DNA from: Hyphomonas johnsonii MHS-2
GTDB lineage: Bacteria > Pseudomonadota > Alphaproteobacteria > Caulobacterales > Hyphomonadaceae
NCBI RefSeq assembly: GCF_000685275.1
Contig: NZ_ARYK01000001.1
Location: 1 to 64,000, forward strand
DNA: 64,000 nt
Direction of reading: 5' to 3'
This document shows positions 45,610-54,915 of the stretch, in pieces. Made by a program: the position numbers and the translations under genes. Each line of letters begins with the position of its first letter. The stretch's first letter is position 1. The notes beneath the pieces are model-generated. The model searched no databases and was not told where the DNA came from. It was given only the letters and a program-made list of their open reading frames with translations.

Positions 45610-45760
45610 GGCGGGTCTCCTGGGTTGATCGACAGACGTTCAACGGCGACCGGCGCCGGGTCCGTCGCGGCGCGCCTGACAATGACAGGGTTTTAACGAA
45701 ACAGCCGTCCGGGCCCGCCTCCGGCAGGTGTCCCGTGGCGGCCTGGAACGCCCGGCGCGG

Positions 45761-46594
45761 TCATGGCCAGAGGTAGGCTTTCCACATGAACATGTAGGCG
45801 CCGAATATGCCGACCGCCATGACGAGGGTGGCCAAAGTGACGAGGCCGGCGACGGCATATTTGTGGAGGGCGGACCCCGTCGCACGGGCACGGAGGTAAA
45901 GCTCAAGTATCGCGAGCGGCAAGAGATAGCTGCCGACAACCCAGAAATAATCGAACCAGCCATCCATGTTGCTGGTCATGCCGACGGGGCCCTGGTTGAT
46001 GATAATCCAGCCCATCAGGCCGACCCGGATGAACCACACGCCGCTGACCACGATGAACAGGCGCAGGGCCCAGCGCTGGTGCACGGCGATGTTCCGGGCG
46101 ATGGCATGTTTCAGCGTCAGGAATGCGAACGCGAGAATGAGCACGGCGTTGAGCGAGATGGCCAGCGCGCCGGGTATGTGAAAATAGCCGCCGCGCACCC
46201 AGACGAGGTACAGGCCGCCGAGCGCCATGACGCAGGCTGTTACCATGTAGACGCGGCCGTTCCAGCGGTGGAACGTCCTGGCATGCGTGCGGATCTGCGG
46301 GATCAGCTGCAGCGTGCCGCCGAGCGTGATCAGCGCGGCCCCCATCATGTGCGCGCCGAACATGGCGTTGCCCGTGAAGTCGCCGGCGACATAGCCGTTG
46401 AACAGGCCGGTATTGCGGCTCCAGCCTTCGAAATGGCCCGTCACAGTTGGCCCGCCATAGAGCGACAGGATATAGGCGACGAACAGCGACTGTCCGATCA
46501 CGACCGTGATGAACCAGAAGATTGACGCTGCCTTCAGGGCAAGCGCGCTGCGCGGCATTCGGACGGCGGGACTCAAATAGGTGGTTGGGGTCAT
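45761..46594 (-). CDS. DUF2306 family membrane protein
   Basis: 277 residues with about seven membrane helices. His residues near helix ends (GAHMMGAALITLGGTLQL, RTHARTFHRWNGRVYMV, AVHQRWALR) are typical of DUF2306, where they may bind heme or metal; the family function is not known. The start at 46594 has an AAGGAAATCCC site. It is divergent from an AraC-type regulator (105 bp between starts), which probably controls it. Confidence 0.82.
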   Translation of the reverse strand: MTPTTYLSPAVRMPRSALALKAASIFWFITVVIGQSLFVAYILSLYGGPTVTGHFEGWSRNTGLFNGYVAGDFTGNAMFGAHMMGAALITLGGTLQLIPQIRTHARTFHRWNGRVYMVTACVMALGGLYLVWVRGGYFHIPGALAISLNAVLILAFAFLTLKHAIARNIAVHQRWALRLFIVVSGVWFIRVGLMGWIIINQGPVGMTSNMDGWFDYFWVVGSYLLPLAILELYLRARATGSALHKYAVAGLVTLATLVMAVGIFGAYMFMWKAYLWP

Positions 46595-46698
46595 GGGATT
46601 TCCTTGGTACTTACCGTTTACCGATAATAGTTCCGGGGATTTCGTCACATGACGGCTGGGCTCAAAAAAATGACCTTTGGTGACAGGAGGCAGGCCCG

Positions 46699-47727
46699 GT
46701 GAAGCAGCCAACCGTCTCGGCCGGCTATGCGAAAGCGCTGTTCGACTTCGCGATCAGGCAGGGCGCGAGCGCAGCGGAGCTGCAAAGCCGGTCCGGGCTG
46801 GACGCAGCGGTGCTGGGCGATCCGGACAACCGGGTGGCCTTGCAGGTCTATGTCGACCTGACGGCGGCGGCGAAGGACCTGTGCAATGATCCCGCCCTGC
46901 CGCTGCATCTCGGTGCGGCGCAGAATTTCACGGAGATCTCGGTGGTCGGGCTGATCTGCTATGCGGCGGACACGATGGGCGAAGCGCTGGCGGAACTGAA
47001 CCGGTTCGGCCGGCTGGTCGCCGAACTCGACGTTCCGGGCAGCGATGAACGGTTCCAGGTCCAGCAGCGCGACGGCGGCCTCTGGCTGGTCGACACGCGG
47101 GCCGACCCCAACAGTTTTCCCGAAATGACGGAGGAGACCTGGTCACGGTTCATCTGCGAGACGGCGCGCAACTTTCCGGGCCACAAGCTGGCCAGGCAAG
47201 TCCACGTCACGCATGCCCGCCCTGCGCATGGTGATGCGTACGAGCGGGTCATGCAGGCCCCGGTCGTGTTCGGCAGCGACCGCAATGCCATCGAAATTGA
47301 CGCCTCATGGCTGACCATGCCCACCAATCGCGCGAACGCCTACGCCTTCGGCGTGTTGAGCGAGCGGGCGGAAAAGCTGCTCGAGGAACTCCAATCCTCC
47401 GGCACGGTGCGGGGACGGGTGGAGCGCCTCCTGATCCCGATCCTGCACAAGGGTGACGCGACCATGGAGAGTGTCTCGGCGCAGCTGGGCATGAGCCGGC
47501 AATCCCTCTATCGGCGCCTGAAGGACGAGGACATCAGTTTCGAAGCCTTGCACGATGACCTGCGCCACCGGATGGCGGTTCATTTCCTCAACGCGCGGAA
47601 AGTGTCGGTCAACGAGACGGCCTACCTGGTCGGGTTTTCCGATCCGAGTTCGTTCTCGCGGGCATTCAAGCGCTGGACCGGCGAAAGCCCGGGCAGCTGG
47701 AAGCGCGCCTACCCGAACGCGCCATAG
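46699..47727 (+). CDS. AraC family transcriptional regulator
   Basis: 342 residues, the OruR/ArgR-like type with an Arabinose_bd N-terminal domain (about residues 20-200) and a C-terminal AraC DNA-binding domain: SVSAQLGMSRQSLYRRLKDEDISF and NETAYLVGFSDPSSFSRAFKRWTGESPGSWK. The GTG start has an AGGAGG site 8 bp upstream. It is divergent from the DUF2306 gene, its likely target; the ligand is unknown. Its last 19 bp overlap the convergent PEPC-like gene. Confidence 0.9.
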   Translation: MKQPTVSAGYAKALFDFAIRQGASAAELQSRSGLDAAVLGDPDNRVALQVYVDLTAAAKDLCNDPALPLHLGAAQNFTEISVVGLICYAADTMGEALAELNRFGRLVAELDVPGSDERFQVQQRDGGLWLVDTRADPNSFPEMTEETWSRFICETARNFPGHKLARQVHVTHARPAHGDAYERVMQAPVVFGSDRNAIEIDASWLTMPTNRANAYAFGVLSERAEKLLEELQSSGTVRGRVERLLIPILHKGDATMESVSAQLGMSRQSLYRRLKDEDISFEALHDDLRHRMAVHFLNARKVSVNETAYLVGFSDPSSFSRAFKRWTGESPGSWKRAYPNAP

Positions 47728-50570
47728 GCATGCGTGATGGCCAGGCTGATGCCGTGCAGGGCGCGGTCGATGTCTTCCAGCGGGCCGATAATGGTCTTGT
47801 TGATGCGGGCATAGCCATAGCTGGCACCGGACCGGGCCTCGCTGCCAGGTTCGGTGATCTCGCTGAACGGCGTTTCGGCATCCTGGGCCTGCGGGAAGAT
47901 CGTGCCGAGCAGGTCGACGGCTTCGCGGATCCGCAACTGGGTGACCATCTGCAACAGGCCGCGGGCGTCGATGTCGTGACGCTCTGAAATGCGCGGCAGC
48001 TGGCCGACCAGCACGAAGGCCCGCATCATCAGGGCGAGCCGCAGGGCATGCAGGGCGTGCAGGTTCAGCCGGCCCTGATGGCGTTCCTCGGCAGACGGCG
48101 CATCGTCGAGCCGGGCCAGGAGGCGGTCGAACTTGCCAAGGTCGATCGAGAGGAGGTTGGCGATGCGGTTGATCGAGACCGAGGTCTCGTCATCGCGCAG
48201 GCCGTAATAGACGGCGCGATAGGCTGGTGCGCGGTCCGGATCCGCAAGGCGGGCGTGGGCGATCCAGACGCTGGCGTCGAACACGCTGGCATAGGCGCGC
48301 AGGGTGGGCAGGCTGGTCACGATGCGGGCCTTCAGGGCCAGCAGGATCAACCCGCGCATGCGCGGGCTGGCATTGATCAGCTGTACGAGGCGGTCATTCT
48401 CGCGCTGCAGGGACGAGCCGATGCCGGCGGCGGTGTTCACCGGGATGCCAAGCTGTTGCAGGGTGGCATTGTGCAGGATCGCGCGCAGGGCGCGGGGGCC
48501 GGTCGGCCCGCCGGTGCGGCGTCGCTGGCGCGAGCCGGCCTTGGCCAGCAGGCCGGCGGCGAAATTCCCGAACAGGCGGCCATAGTCCGGGTTGACGAAC
48601 AGGCGCTCGTGCCAGGCACGCAAGGCACGGTAGAAATCCCAGACAAGGTCCGTACGCGTATAGAACGGGTCGGTCGACGTGTCGGCCGGTTCCGACAGGG
48701 CGTGCGTGCACCAGGCGGCATAGGTCGTGCCGGCCAGCGCTGGTGTTGCAAAGTGCAGGAAGCCGTCGCCACCCTGGAAGCTGACCTCGTGCATCAGCTG
48801 CAGGTGGCGGGCGCGGGCGCCGCCGCGTGTCCACGGTGTCAGGGCGTGGTCGAACCGCTGTTCGAAACTGCCGGGCCAGGCACCGCGGCCCATGGATTCG
48901 CCATGCGTGTTGAAGATCAGCAGCGCGACGCCGGTGGTCTTCGCGGCGAGCGCGCGGGCGATCAGGTTGTGGATGCGCTCGATCGCCATGTCGGCGGCGA
49001 CCTGTCCGATGAAGCGGCCGGCATCGGAGAAGCCGAGCTGGATCGAGAGATAGCCGCGCTCTTCGACATAGCGCAGGAATTCCGGCTCCTCGAGCAGGCG
49101 TTCGATGAACCGGCCGCCGGTCTCCAGCGCTTCCGGCGTTTCGAACAGGGGCGAGATGTCGAGCTTTTCGGCGACGCCATACTGGCGGGCGAGATACAGT
49201 GCGCCCATCACGGTTGCGGGGTTCTCGCTCTCGGCGATGAGGAAGCGGATGACCGACCCGGAATCGATGTGCTTCAGGATCTGCGCGCACATCATGAACT
49301 GGCGCCGGGCGGTGGACTGTTCGAGGAACAGGTCGGCGAAATTGACCTGGACCGGCTTGGAGACACGGGCCTTCTGGGACAGTTCGGCCAGGGCGAGGCG
49401 GCCGAGTTCGCGGTCTTCCGTTTCGAGGCCGAGATCGCGATTGATGACGCTGCGCACCTGCGCGGCGTTGACCCGGAGGTGGATGCGGGCAGTGCCGAGC
49501 TGAAGCGAGTCCACTTCGGCGCGGAAGGCGATCAGCGCGGCGGCGAGGCCGGCTTCGGCGTCGGGGATGACCTTGTCGATCACCGCGGTGATCTCGTCGG
49601 CATTGTAGATCATGCGCTTGCTGTGGGCCGTCAGCGTATTGGCGGCGCGCACCAGGTTTTCCGGGTCGGTCAGGTCAACGGCGAAGAGCTCGGCCTGGCT
49701 TTCGGCTTCACTGGCGGCCAGGCGCAGGCGCTGGGTGAGACGGGCCAGGGCGGCGATCTTGTTGCTGCCGGGGATCGCGTCCAGCCGGTCGCTGTAGCGG
49801 GCAAGCTGCACCGCCTTTTCCTGCAGCCGGAATGTCAGCGACTGCGACCAGTGAATGTCGGTGCGCCCGTCAAGGTCGTAGCCGACCCAGCTGGCCAGTG
49901 TGGGCAGGAAGGGGCGAAGCGATGTCCACGTGTCCGGGAACGCCTTGCGGGCGACGTCCAGGACCAGCCGGGCATAGGTCGCCTGGGCGCTGGCCGCATT
50001 GACCAGCGCGGTCTGGACCTCGTCATGTTCGCCCTGGAGGTTGATCGCGGCGTTCCACGGGCGGCTGTCCTCGCGGATATGTTTCAGCAGCCCGGCACGG
50101 CTGGTCTTGTTGGGCCGCATGACATGGGCGGCAAATGCCTCGCGCAGGTCACGCGAGAGTGCGAATGTCGGGTGCGCGGTGAACACGATCCCGCCGGTCG
50201 GCTGTTCGACCGCCGCGCGGAAGGCGTCGAATCCCTTGCCTGCAAGCGATTCGAGCGCTGTCTGGACGCCTGACCAGGCCAGGGCCGGATCGCCGCCGGA
50301 GTGCTGCAATCTGAAGCGTTCTGCCCGTTCTTCGATCAGGGTGAGGTGCAGCTCGGCCGAGAAGCGGGACAGGTCGGCGACGCTGGCCTTGCCGGTCTCC
50401 ATGTCGTGAAAATAGGTCTGGGCCAGTGCGAAGACCGAGTTGGTCATCGGGTCGACTTCGATGCGGGCAGACCGTTCGCGCAGGAAATCCTGAGCGGTAT
50501 CAAGGGTCAGCGGGGAGGCGTCGTCAGGTTTCATGTCGGCACTGAAAGCCGCCTTTGAGCCCATTGTCAA
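47709..50570 (-). CDS. Divergent phosphoenolpyruvate carboxylase homologue
   Basis: 953 residues, close to bacterial PEPC length. The TAHPT motif holds the catalytic His (His133, FTAHPTFALS). Other PEPC motifs are changed: the GYSDSxKDxG lysine motif reads GFSDAGRFIG, the HGRGGSIGRGG loop is shortened to HGESMGRGA and lacks the first Arg, the SWxGGDRDGNP motif reads SWVGYDLDGRT, and the C-terminal NTG is absent. PEPC makes oxaloacetate from PEP and bicarbonate. Whether this protein is an active PEPC, has another substrate or is regulatory cannot be told. Confidence 0.8.
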   Translation of the reverse strand: MTMGSKAAFSADMKPDDASPLTLDTAQDFLRERSARIEVDPMTNSVFALAQTYFHDMETGKASVADLSRFSAELHLTLIEERAERFRLQHSGGDPALAWSGVQTALESLAGKGFDAFRAAVEQPTGGIVFTAHPTFALSRDLREAFAAHVMRPNKTSRAGLLKHIREDSRPWNAAINLQGEHDEVQTALVNAASAQATYARLVLDVARKAFPDTWTSLRPFLPTLASWVGYDLDGRTDIHWSQSLTFRLQEKAVQLARYSDRLDAIPGSNKIAALARLTQRLRLAASEAESQAELFAVDLTDPENLVRAANTLTAHSKRMIYNADEITAVIDKVIPDAEAGLAAALIAFRAEVDSLQLGTARIHLRVNAAQVRSVINRDLGLETEDRELGRLALAELSQKARVSKPVQVNFADLFLEQSTARRQFMMCAQILKHIDSGSVIRFLIAESENPATVMGALYLARQYGVAEKLDISPLFETPEALETGGRFIERLLEEPEFLRYVEERGYLSIQLGFSDAGRFIGQVAADMAIERIHNLIARALAAKTTGVALLIFNTHGESMGRGAWPGSFEQRFDHALTPWTRGGARARHLQLMHEVSFQGGDGFLHFATPALAGTTYAAWCTHALSEPADTSTDPFYTRTDLVWDFYRALRAWHERLFVNPDYGRLFGNFAAGLLAKAGSRQRRRTGGPTGPRALRAILHNATLQQLGIPVNTAAGIGSSLQRENDRLVQLINASPRMRGLILLALKARIVTSLPTLRAYASVFDASVWIAHARLADPDRAPAYRAVYYGLRDDETSVSINRIANLLSIDLGKFDRLLARLDDAPSAEERHQGRLNLHALHALRLALMMRAFVLVGQLPRISERHDIDARGLLQMVTQLRIREAVDLLGTIFPQAQDAETPFSEITEPGSEARSGASYGYARINKTIIGPLEDIDRALHGISLAITHAYGAFG

Positions 50571-50728
50571 AGGCGGATCGGCGGGAAAACCGAGAAAATG
50601 TTACCGTACGTCAACCCCTGCCGCCGATGCAGCCTGCCTGCACCAGATGTGGTGCAATTGGATAAGATGTCGTATTAGTCATGTGGTCGAGCACCGGACC
50701 GACTGATGGCCGGACGAGGGGCGTGTAG

Positions 50729-51151
50729 ATGTACCAACGAGTGAAAGGCGGAATGCTGGCCGTGGCGGCCAGCGTGGTCATCCTCAACGGGCCGGCAGAA
50801 GGCCAGGATACGGCGCGCACGCCGGAGGCGGCGCCTGTCGCCGATATGCCGCTGCCCAAGGTAGTGTCGCCCAGGCCCTTGCCGACAGCCAATACGCCGG
50901 CGCCTGTTTCTGTTCCCAGCCGCGTGATCATTTCCCCGCCGGCGGTGTGCCGTATCCGGTCAGAGAACGAATGCCACCACGAAGCGGCAGCCTGCCTGAC
51001 CGCGCGCGGCATAGACGACCTGTACGATGTCTCGTGGAAGGATGGCCGACCGGTTGTCATCCACGCTCACGGCGATGGTGTCGACGTGCCGGAAGACGAC
51101 GCGCGCGGGTGTGCGACCGACCTGCAGCTTTGCCTCAGCGCGAGCTGCTGA
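50729..51151 (+). CDS. Hypothetical exported Cys-rich protein
   Basis: 140 residues with a signal peptide-like start (MLAVAASVVILNGPAEG). After a Pro/Ala-rich linker the C-terminal 70 residues hold six Cys (VCRIRSENECHHEAAAC ... GCATDLQLCLSASC), consistent with three disulfides. No family is recognised. It ends five bases before the convergent membrane-protein gene. Confidence 0.62.
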   Translation: MYQRVKGGMLAVAASVVILNGPAEGQDTARTPEAAPVADMPLPKVVSPRPLPTANTPAPVSVPSRVIISPPAVCRIRSENECHHEAAACLTARGIDDLYDVSWKDGRPVVIHAHGDGVDVPEDDARGCATDLQLCLSASC

Positions 51152-51155
51152 CCGC

Positions 51156-52079
51156 CTAGCGCCTGCCGAAGAAGCGAATGGCACCGAGCAGGCCGGCAAT
51201 CGCCGATCCGAGACCACCGAGCAGCACGAAGAGCGGGTTGGCCTGGTCTGCGAACGCGATCGCGCGATTGATGCCCGACACCTGGACCGACACCGTGTCG
51301 CGGAAGGTGCGCAGGGGCACGACCGAATCAGCGTCGATGGCATAGATTTCGAACACGAGATCATGCTCGCCGGCCGACAGCGGCATGACCGACCAGCGCC
51401 AGATGTTCTCTGTCAGGGGCGACAGCGACTGGACGGGCGGGGACAGTTCGATGATCTCGAAATTGGCGCCGCTGACGCGGGCCTCGACCCGGTCTGACAC
51501 TTTCGCTTCGCCGGTGACAATGTTGCCGCCACGGTTCGGCAGGGCGTCGACGGCCGTATCGTCGCCGGTTGCGTCAATTGCCAGTGTGACGTCGAAGGCG
51601 CGCTTGTATTCAGCGGATGTCGGCGTTTCGTGGGCGACCGGAACGGTCTGCAGCGTTTCAAGGAAGGCTTCGGTGCGCGATTTGGTGACCGAGGGCGAGG
51701 CGGCCGGGATCGGGCCGGTTATGCCGGCCACTTCGGCGACCGGGTCAGACGCGGTGCCGATTTCGCCGAGGCCACTTTCCATGAAGTCCTCTTCGGCTTC
51801 GGCCACGTCGAAATCATCGGCTGCACCGAACCCTCCGGATTCAGCTTCAACGCTTTTCGCCATCGACCGCGAGGTGGCCATTGGGGCGGTGTCCGGTGCA
51901 GGTTCCATTGCGGGTTCGGACATGGTTTCCATCGCCGCATCCGCGGTGTCGGCCATGGGCGGCGGTGCGGCCTCCGTCATGGCGTCGTGCGGGCGGTAGG
52001 ATTCGAGCAGGGCGGCGCCACCAATACCGGCAACGGCCAGGCCTGCCAGCAGCAGCAGAATGGAAATCAATCTTAGCAT
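51156..52079 (-). CDS. Hypothetical bitopic membrane protein
   Basis: 307 residues: an N-terminal membrane helix (LISILLLLAGLAVAGIGGAALL), an Ala/Met/Pro/Glu-rich disordered stretch (about 35-150), a beta-rich domain (about 165-275; ENIWRWSVMPLSAGEHDLVFEIYAI), and a C-terminal helix (PLFVLLGGLGSAIAGLLGAIRFF). The beta domain resembles extracytoplasmic immunoglobulin-like modules, with no clear family. GGGAGCA precedes the ATG. It lies downstream of rlmB, 49 bp after its stop codon. Confidence 0.65.
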   Translation of the reverse strand: MLRLISILLLLAGLAVAGIGGAALLESYRPHDAMTEAAPPPMADTADAAMETMSEPAMEPAPDTAPMATSRSMAKSVEAESGGFGAADDFDVAEAEEDFMESGLGEIGTASDPVAEVAGITGPIPAASPSVTKSRTEAFLETLQTVPVAHETPTSAEYKRAFDVTLAIDATGDDTAVDALPNRGGNIVTGEAKVSDRVEARVSGANFEIIELSPPVQSLSPLTENIWRWSVMPLSAGEHDLVFEIYAIDADSVVPLRTFRDTVSVQVSGINRAIAFADQANPLFVLLGGLGSAIAGLLGAIRFFGRR

Positions 52080-52127
52080 CGCAGGTGCTCCCGTCTGGCG
52101 ATTCCTCGCGTTAACCCTAGCAGAGCT

Positions 52128-52955
52128 TCATCCGGCTGGGAAACGCTGACGGCTGGCTTCATAGAACGCAATTGCGGCAGCATTGGACACGTTGAGGCTC
52201 TCCATTTCCGGCGCGATCTCGATACGGGCGAGTTCGGCGCAGGCCTTGGCAACGGCGGGGCGCAGGCCGGACCCTTCAGCGCCGAGCACGATGGCGACCT
52301 TTGCTGCGCCTGCAACAGCATCTGCCAGGTTGCGGCGGCCTTCACCGGCAAGGCCCACCGTGTGGAAACCGGCGTCGCCGAGCTGTTCGAGGGCGCGGGC
52401 AATGTTGACCACGCGGGCCTCGGCGACGGTTTCAACGGCGCCAGCGGCGCTCTTGGCGACAACACCGGTGACAGGCGGGGCATGGCGCGTCTGCAGGACA
52501 AGGCCGCCAAAGCCGAATGCGGCGGCAGACCTGTAGATGGCACCGAGATTGTGCGGATCGGAGACCTGGTCGAGCACGCAGATGCGGGTGAGGCCGCGGT
52601 CGATCAGGTCTTCGAGGCTGGCCGGGTTGAGCGGTGCCACCTTGATGGCCAGGCCCTGGTGGACGGCGCCGGGCGGCAGGCGATTGTCGAGATCCTTGCC
52701 GAGAATGATGTCCGGCGTGACCCGTGCCGGGCCGAGGCGCGCGGCGGCATTTTCGGTGGCCAGCAGCATGTGGATCGTGCGGGACGGGTTGGCGAGCGCC
52801 GCGCTGACAGCGTGCGTGCCCCACAGCCAGCCTTCGCCGCTGCCGCCGTGGCTGCGTTCGCGCGGCCCATCCTGGCGTGGGCGCTGTGCATCGCCGGGAC
52901 CGGCAGGCCCGTGTGCGTTTCGGCGTTTTGGATGGTTGCGCGCCATTTGGTTCAT
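52128..52955 (-). CDS. rlmB: 23S rRNA 2'-O-ribose methyltransferase (RlmB/TrmH family)
   Basis: 275 residues. A basic N-terminal tail is followed by the substrate-binding domain (WGTHAVSAALANPSRTIHMLL) and a SPOUT domain with the knot motifs DPHNLGAIYRSAAAFG, VLGAEGSGLRPAVAKAC and LNVSNAAAIAFYEASRQ. RlmB methylates G2251 in the 23S rRNA P loop. The start could also be the ATG nine bases downstream. Confidence 0.92.
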   Translation of the reverse strand: MNQMARNHPKRRNAHGPAGPGDAQRPRQDGPRERSHGGSGEGWLWGTHAVSAALANPSRTIHMLLATENAAARLGPARVTPDIILGKDLDNRLPPGAVHQGLAIKVAPLNPASLEDLIDRGLTRICVLDQVSDPHNLGAIYRSAAAFGFGGLVLQTRHAPPVTGVVAKSAAGAVETVAEARVVNIARALEQLGDAGFHTVGLAGEGRRNLADAVAGAAKVAIVLGAEGSGLRPAVAKACAELARIEIAPEMESLNVSNAAAIAFYEASRQRFPAG

Positions 52956-53060
52956 CCCTATAAGGCCGTCTCCCGAAGCGGGTGCAGGATACGGGTTCGC
53001 CCGTGCCTTTAGGCGCTCCGGGGCGACGGCGTCAATTATCGTGAGTCGCAGGCAGCCCTT

Positions 53061-53145
53061 GGAGGGGTGGCCGAGTGGTTAAAGGCAGCAGACTGTAAAT
53101 CTGCCCGCATAGCGTACACAGGTTCGAATCCTGTCCCCTCCACCA
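53061..53145 (+). tRNA. tRNA-Tyr (GTA)
   Basis: 85 nt with encoded CCA. Acceptor GGAGGGG (53061-53067) pairs with CCCCTCC (53135-53141); the anticodon loop is CTGTAAA, anticodon GTA; T loop GGTTCGAATCC. A long variable arm (class II) is present, as expected for tRNA-Tyr. Confidence 0.95.
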
Positions 53146-53178
53146 CTGACTGTGCTAAGGATGAGAGACGTACCGGTT

Positions 53179-53252
53179 GCGGGTATAGCATAATGGTAAT
53201 GCACCAGCCTTCCAAGCTGAGTATCTCGGTTCGATCCCGTGTACCCGCTCCA
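53179..53252 (+). tRNA. tRNA-Gly (TCC)
   Basis: 74 nt with encoded CCA. Acceptor GCGGGTA (53179-53185) pairs with TACCCGC (53242-53248); anticodon loop CTTCCAA, anticodon TCC. Two stem mismatches are visible (first anticodon-stem pair C-A and second T-stem pair U-U). A T-rich stretch (GTTTTT) follows the CCA. It lies 33 bp after tRNA-Tyr. Confidence 0.92.
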
Positions 53253-53268
53253 GTTTTTCCATTTTAAT

Positions 53269-54114
53269 TCAGTAGGTTGGTGTTCCCGGCACCGCCACGT
53301 CGACCGTTTCGATGCGGGCAGAACGCAGGGCGCGGCATTTGTCGCGGTGCGTGGTTTCGGCGGTTGAGAGGAAGAGCGTCTTCCCGTCAGCGCCGCCAAG
53401 GGCGCAGGCGATGGCCTGGCGGCCCGTTGTGATGGTGTCGAGCACCTCGCCGCCCTCTTTCAGGCGGATACAGGTGCCGGTCGTGGGCGAGGCGGCCCAG
53501 ACGGCACCTTCCGCATCAAGGCAGATGCCGTCCGGCACCGCGCCTTCGGGCAGGGCGGCCCAGTCGCGCTGGTTGGACAGGGTATTGTCGGCCCCGATGT
53601 CAAAGGCGGTCAATTTGGCACCGAAGGTTTCGGCAGCGATCAGCGTCTTGCCGTCCGGCGTGATGACCATGCCGTTCGGGAAGAGGAGGCCGTCGGCGGC
53701 CCGTGTGGCCGTTCCGTCAGGTGAAATGCCGGCAAGGGCGGCCGGGGCGGGCGCTTCGCCGGTGTCGAAATCGAAGCCGAAATTGCCGACCCAGGCATGG
53801 CCGGTCGACGCGACGACCATGTCATTGGCGCGGCGGGTGGCGATGGCGGAGAGGTCAGCATGCCGGACGAGCGCGCCGCCGGGTTCCTGGCGCAGGACCT
53901 GCTTGTCCAGCATCGAGACAACGAGGAGGCGGCCATCCGGCAGCCAGCCGAGGCCGGACGGGTTGCCCGGCACGTCTGCCATCTTTTCGGGCGCCTTGCC
54001 GGGAGCGGCGCGCCAGACGGTGTCGTCGTGCATGTCGGAAAACCAGAGGGCGCCATCGTGCCAGCGCGGGCCTTCGATGAAGGCGAATCCGTCGTGCAGG
54101 ATGGTCGGGGTCAT
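53269..54114 (-). CDS. SMP-30/gluconolactonase family protein
   Basis: 281 residues of the six-bladed SMP-30/gluconolactonase/LRE-like fold: FIEGPRWHDGALWFSDMHDDTVWR at the start (Glu is a metal ligand), NDMVVASTGHAWVGN (Asn, metal-ligand region), PNGMVITPDGKTLIAAET (Asn) and PDGICLDAEGAVWAAS (Asp). Typical function is hydrolysis of sugar lactones with a divalent metal; the actual substrate is unknown. The start at 54114 is chosen by the family start. Confidence 0.88.
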   Translation of the reverse strand: MTPTILHDGFAFIEGPRWHDGALWFSDMHDDTVWRAAPGKAPEKMADVPGNPSGLGWLPDGRLLVVSMLDKQVLRQEPGGALVRHADLSAIATRRANDMVVASTGHAWVGNFGFDFDTGEAPAPAALAGISPDGTATRAADGLLFPNGMVITPDGKTLIAAETFGAKLTAFDIGADNTLSNQRDWAALPEGAVPDGICLDAEGAVWAASPTTGTCIRLKEGGEVLDTITTGRQAIACALGGADGKTLFLSTAETTHRDKCRALRSARIETVDVAVPGTPTY

Positions 54115-54206
54115 GGCGCGTTTCCTCGTCTTTTCCCCGAGGCTATTGCGGATCGGCGGGCGAGTCTCGCATTTCCTGATGGCGCAGAGCGGTGAGAGAC
54201 AGGCCT

Positions 54207-54800
54207 TTATCCGACCGGGTCCGGGGCGGGGGTATTGTCGAGGGTCGCCAGCGCCACGAAGCGTTGGCTTGTCGGCGTGAGCGCGCCGAACGGGTAGCAG
54301 GTGGTGAGGGCGATCGTGGCCGGGCCGGTACCGCCGGGGGTGAGCGTGCTGGCATGGGCGTCGACGATGCGGGTTTCGGTGAGGGCATAGGTGTGGGGCG
54401 TGCCGTCCGGGCCGGTGAGGGTCAGCGCGTCGCCGATGCGGGCATGCTGCAGGAAGGCGAAATGGCTGTCGCGGTGGCCGGCCAGAAGGGTGAGGCCGGG
54501 CTGGCCGGGGGCGGCAGAGCCGGTCATCAGGCCGGGACCGAAGGCGAGGGCCTGTCCGCTGGTGCCGGCGAGAACGATGGCGGAGGCATGGAGGCGGGGA
54601 AGTTCGAGTTTCGCGGCGGGCGTGATGTCGGCCCAGGGCCACGGGCGGGCGTGCGTGGCGCCCTGCACCGTCTGCTGCCAGGCATGGGCGAGGAGCACCT
54701 GGGAGAGGTGCGCCTTGGCCTTCATGTACGCGCCGTTCCCGAACAGGAGGAGACCGGCGAGGAGGAGGGCTGTGGTGATTGACCTGAATCCTGTTTTCAC
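54207..54800 (-). CDS. Class GN sortase
   Basis: 197 residues. A membrane helix (SITTALLLAGLLLFGNGAYM) and a sortase domain with His in LLAGHRDSHF (about 109), Cys in IALTTCYPF (about 168) and Arg in SQRFVAL (about 180). Class GN sortases of Gram-negative bacteria act on one target encoded beside them. GTG at 54800 is the likely start, because the upstream frame lies in the palindromic repeat region. Its substrate is the LPNTG protein upstream. Confidence 0.9.
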   Translation of the reverse strand: MKTGFRSITTALLLAGLLLFGNGAYMKAKAHLSQVLLAHAWQQTVQGATHARPWPWADITPAAKLELPRLHASAIVLAGTSGQALAFGPGLMTGSAAPGQPGLTLLAGHRDSHFAFLQHARIGDALTLTGPDGTPHTYALTETRIVDAHASTLTPGGTGPATIALTTCYPFGALTPTSQRFVALATLDNTPAPDPVG

Positions 54801-54808
54801 GCGGCTTG

Positions 54809-54900
54809 CCCCCCCACCCCTGCTGCGGGGCAATCGATCCTCGATCGATTGCTGATCCCTCCGCAGCCCCCTTCCACGGGGAGGAACAGCCTGTTCCGCG
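54809..54900. repeat. Palindromic intergenic element (REP-like)
   Basis: Contains a perfect 9-bp inverted repeat, CAATCGATC/GATCGATTG with loop CTC (54831-54851), flanked by imperfect CTGCGGG/CCGCAG arms, and a second perfect 7-bp palindrome GGAACAG/CTGTTCC at 54883-54897. The CCTCCGCAG and GGGGAGGA blocks look like dispersed intergenic palindromes known from alphaproteobacteria. It lies between the sortase target gene and the sortase gene and could act on their shared mRNA. Confidence 0.6.
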
Positions 54901-54915
54901 GGGCGGGCTTGTGTG

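Noticed and set aside
48048-50273. A 741-codon plus-strand frame opposite the PEPC-like gene
   Set aside because: The minus-strand protein has PEPC motifs and length; the plus frame is a repetitive, Gly/Gln/Arg-rich shadow.
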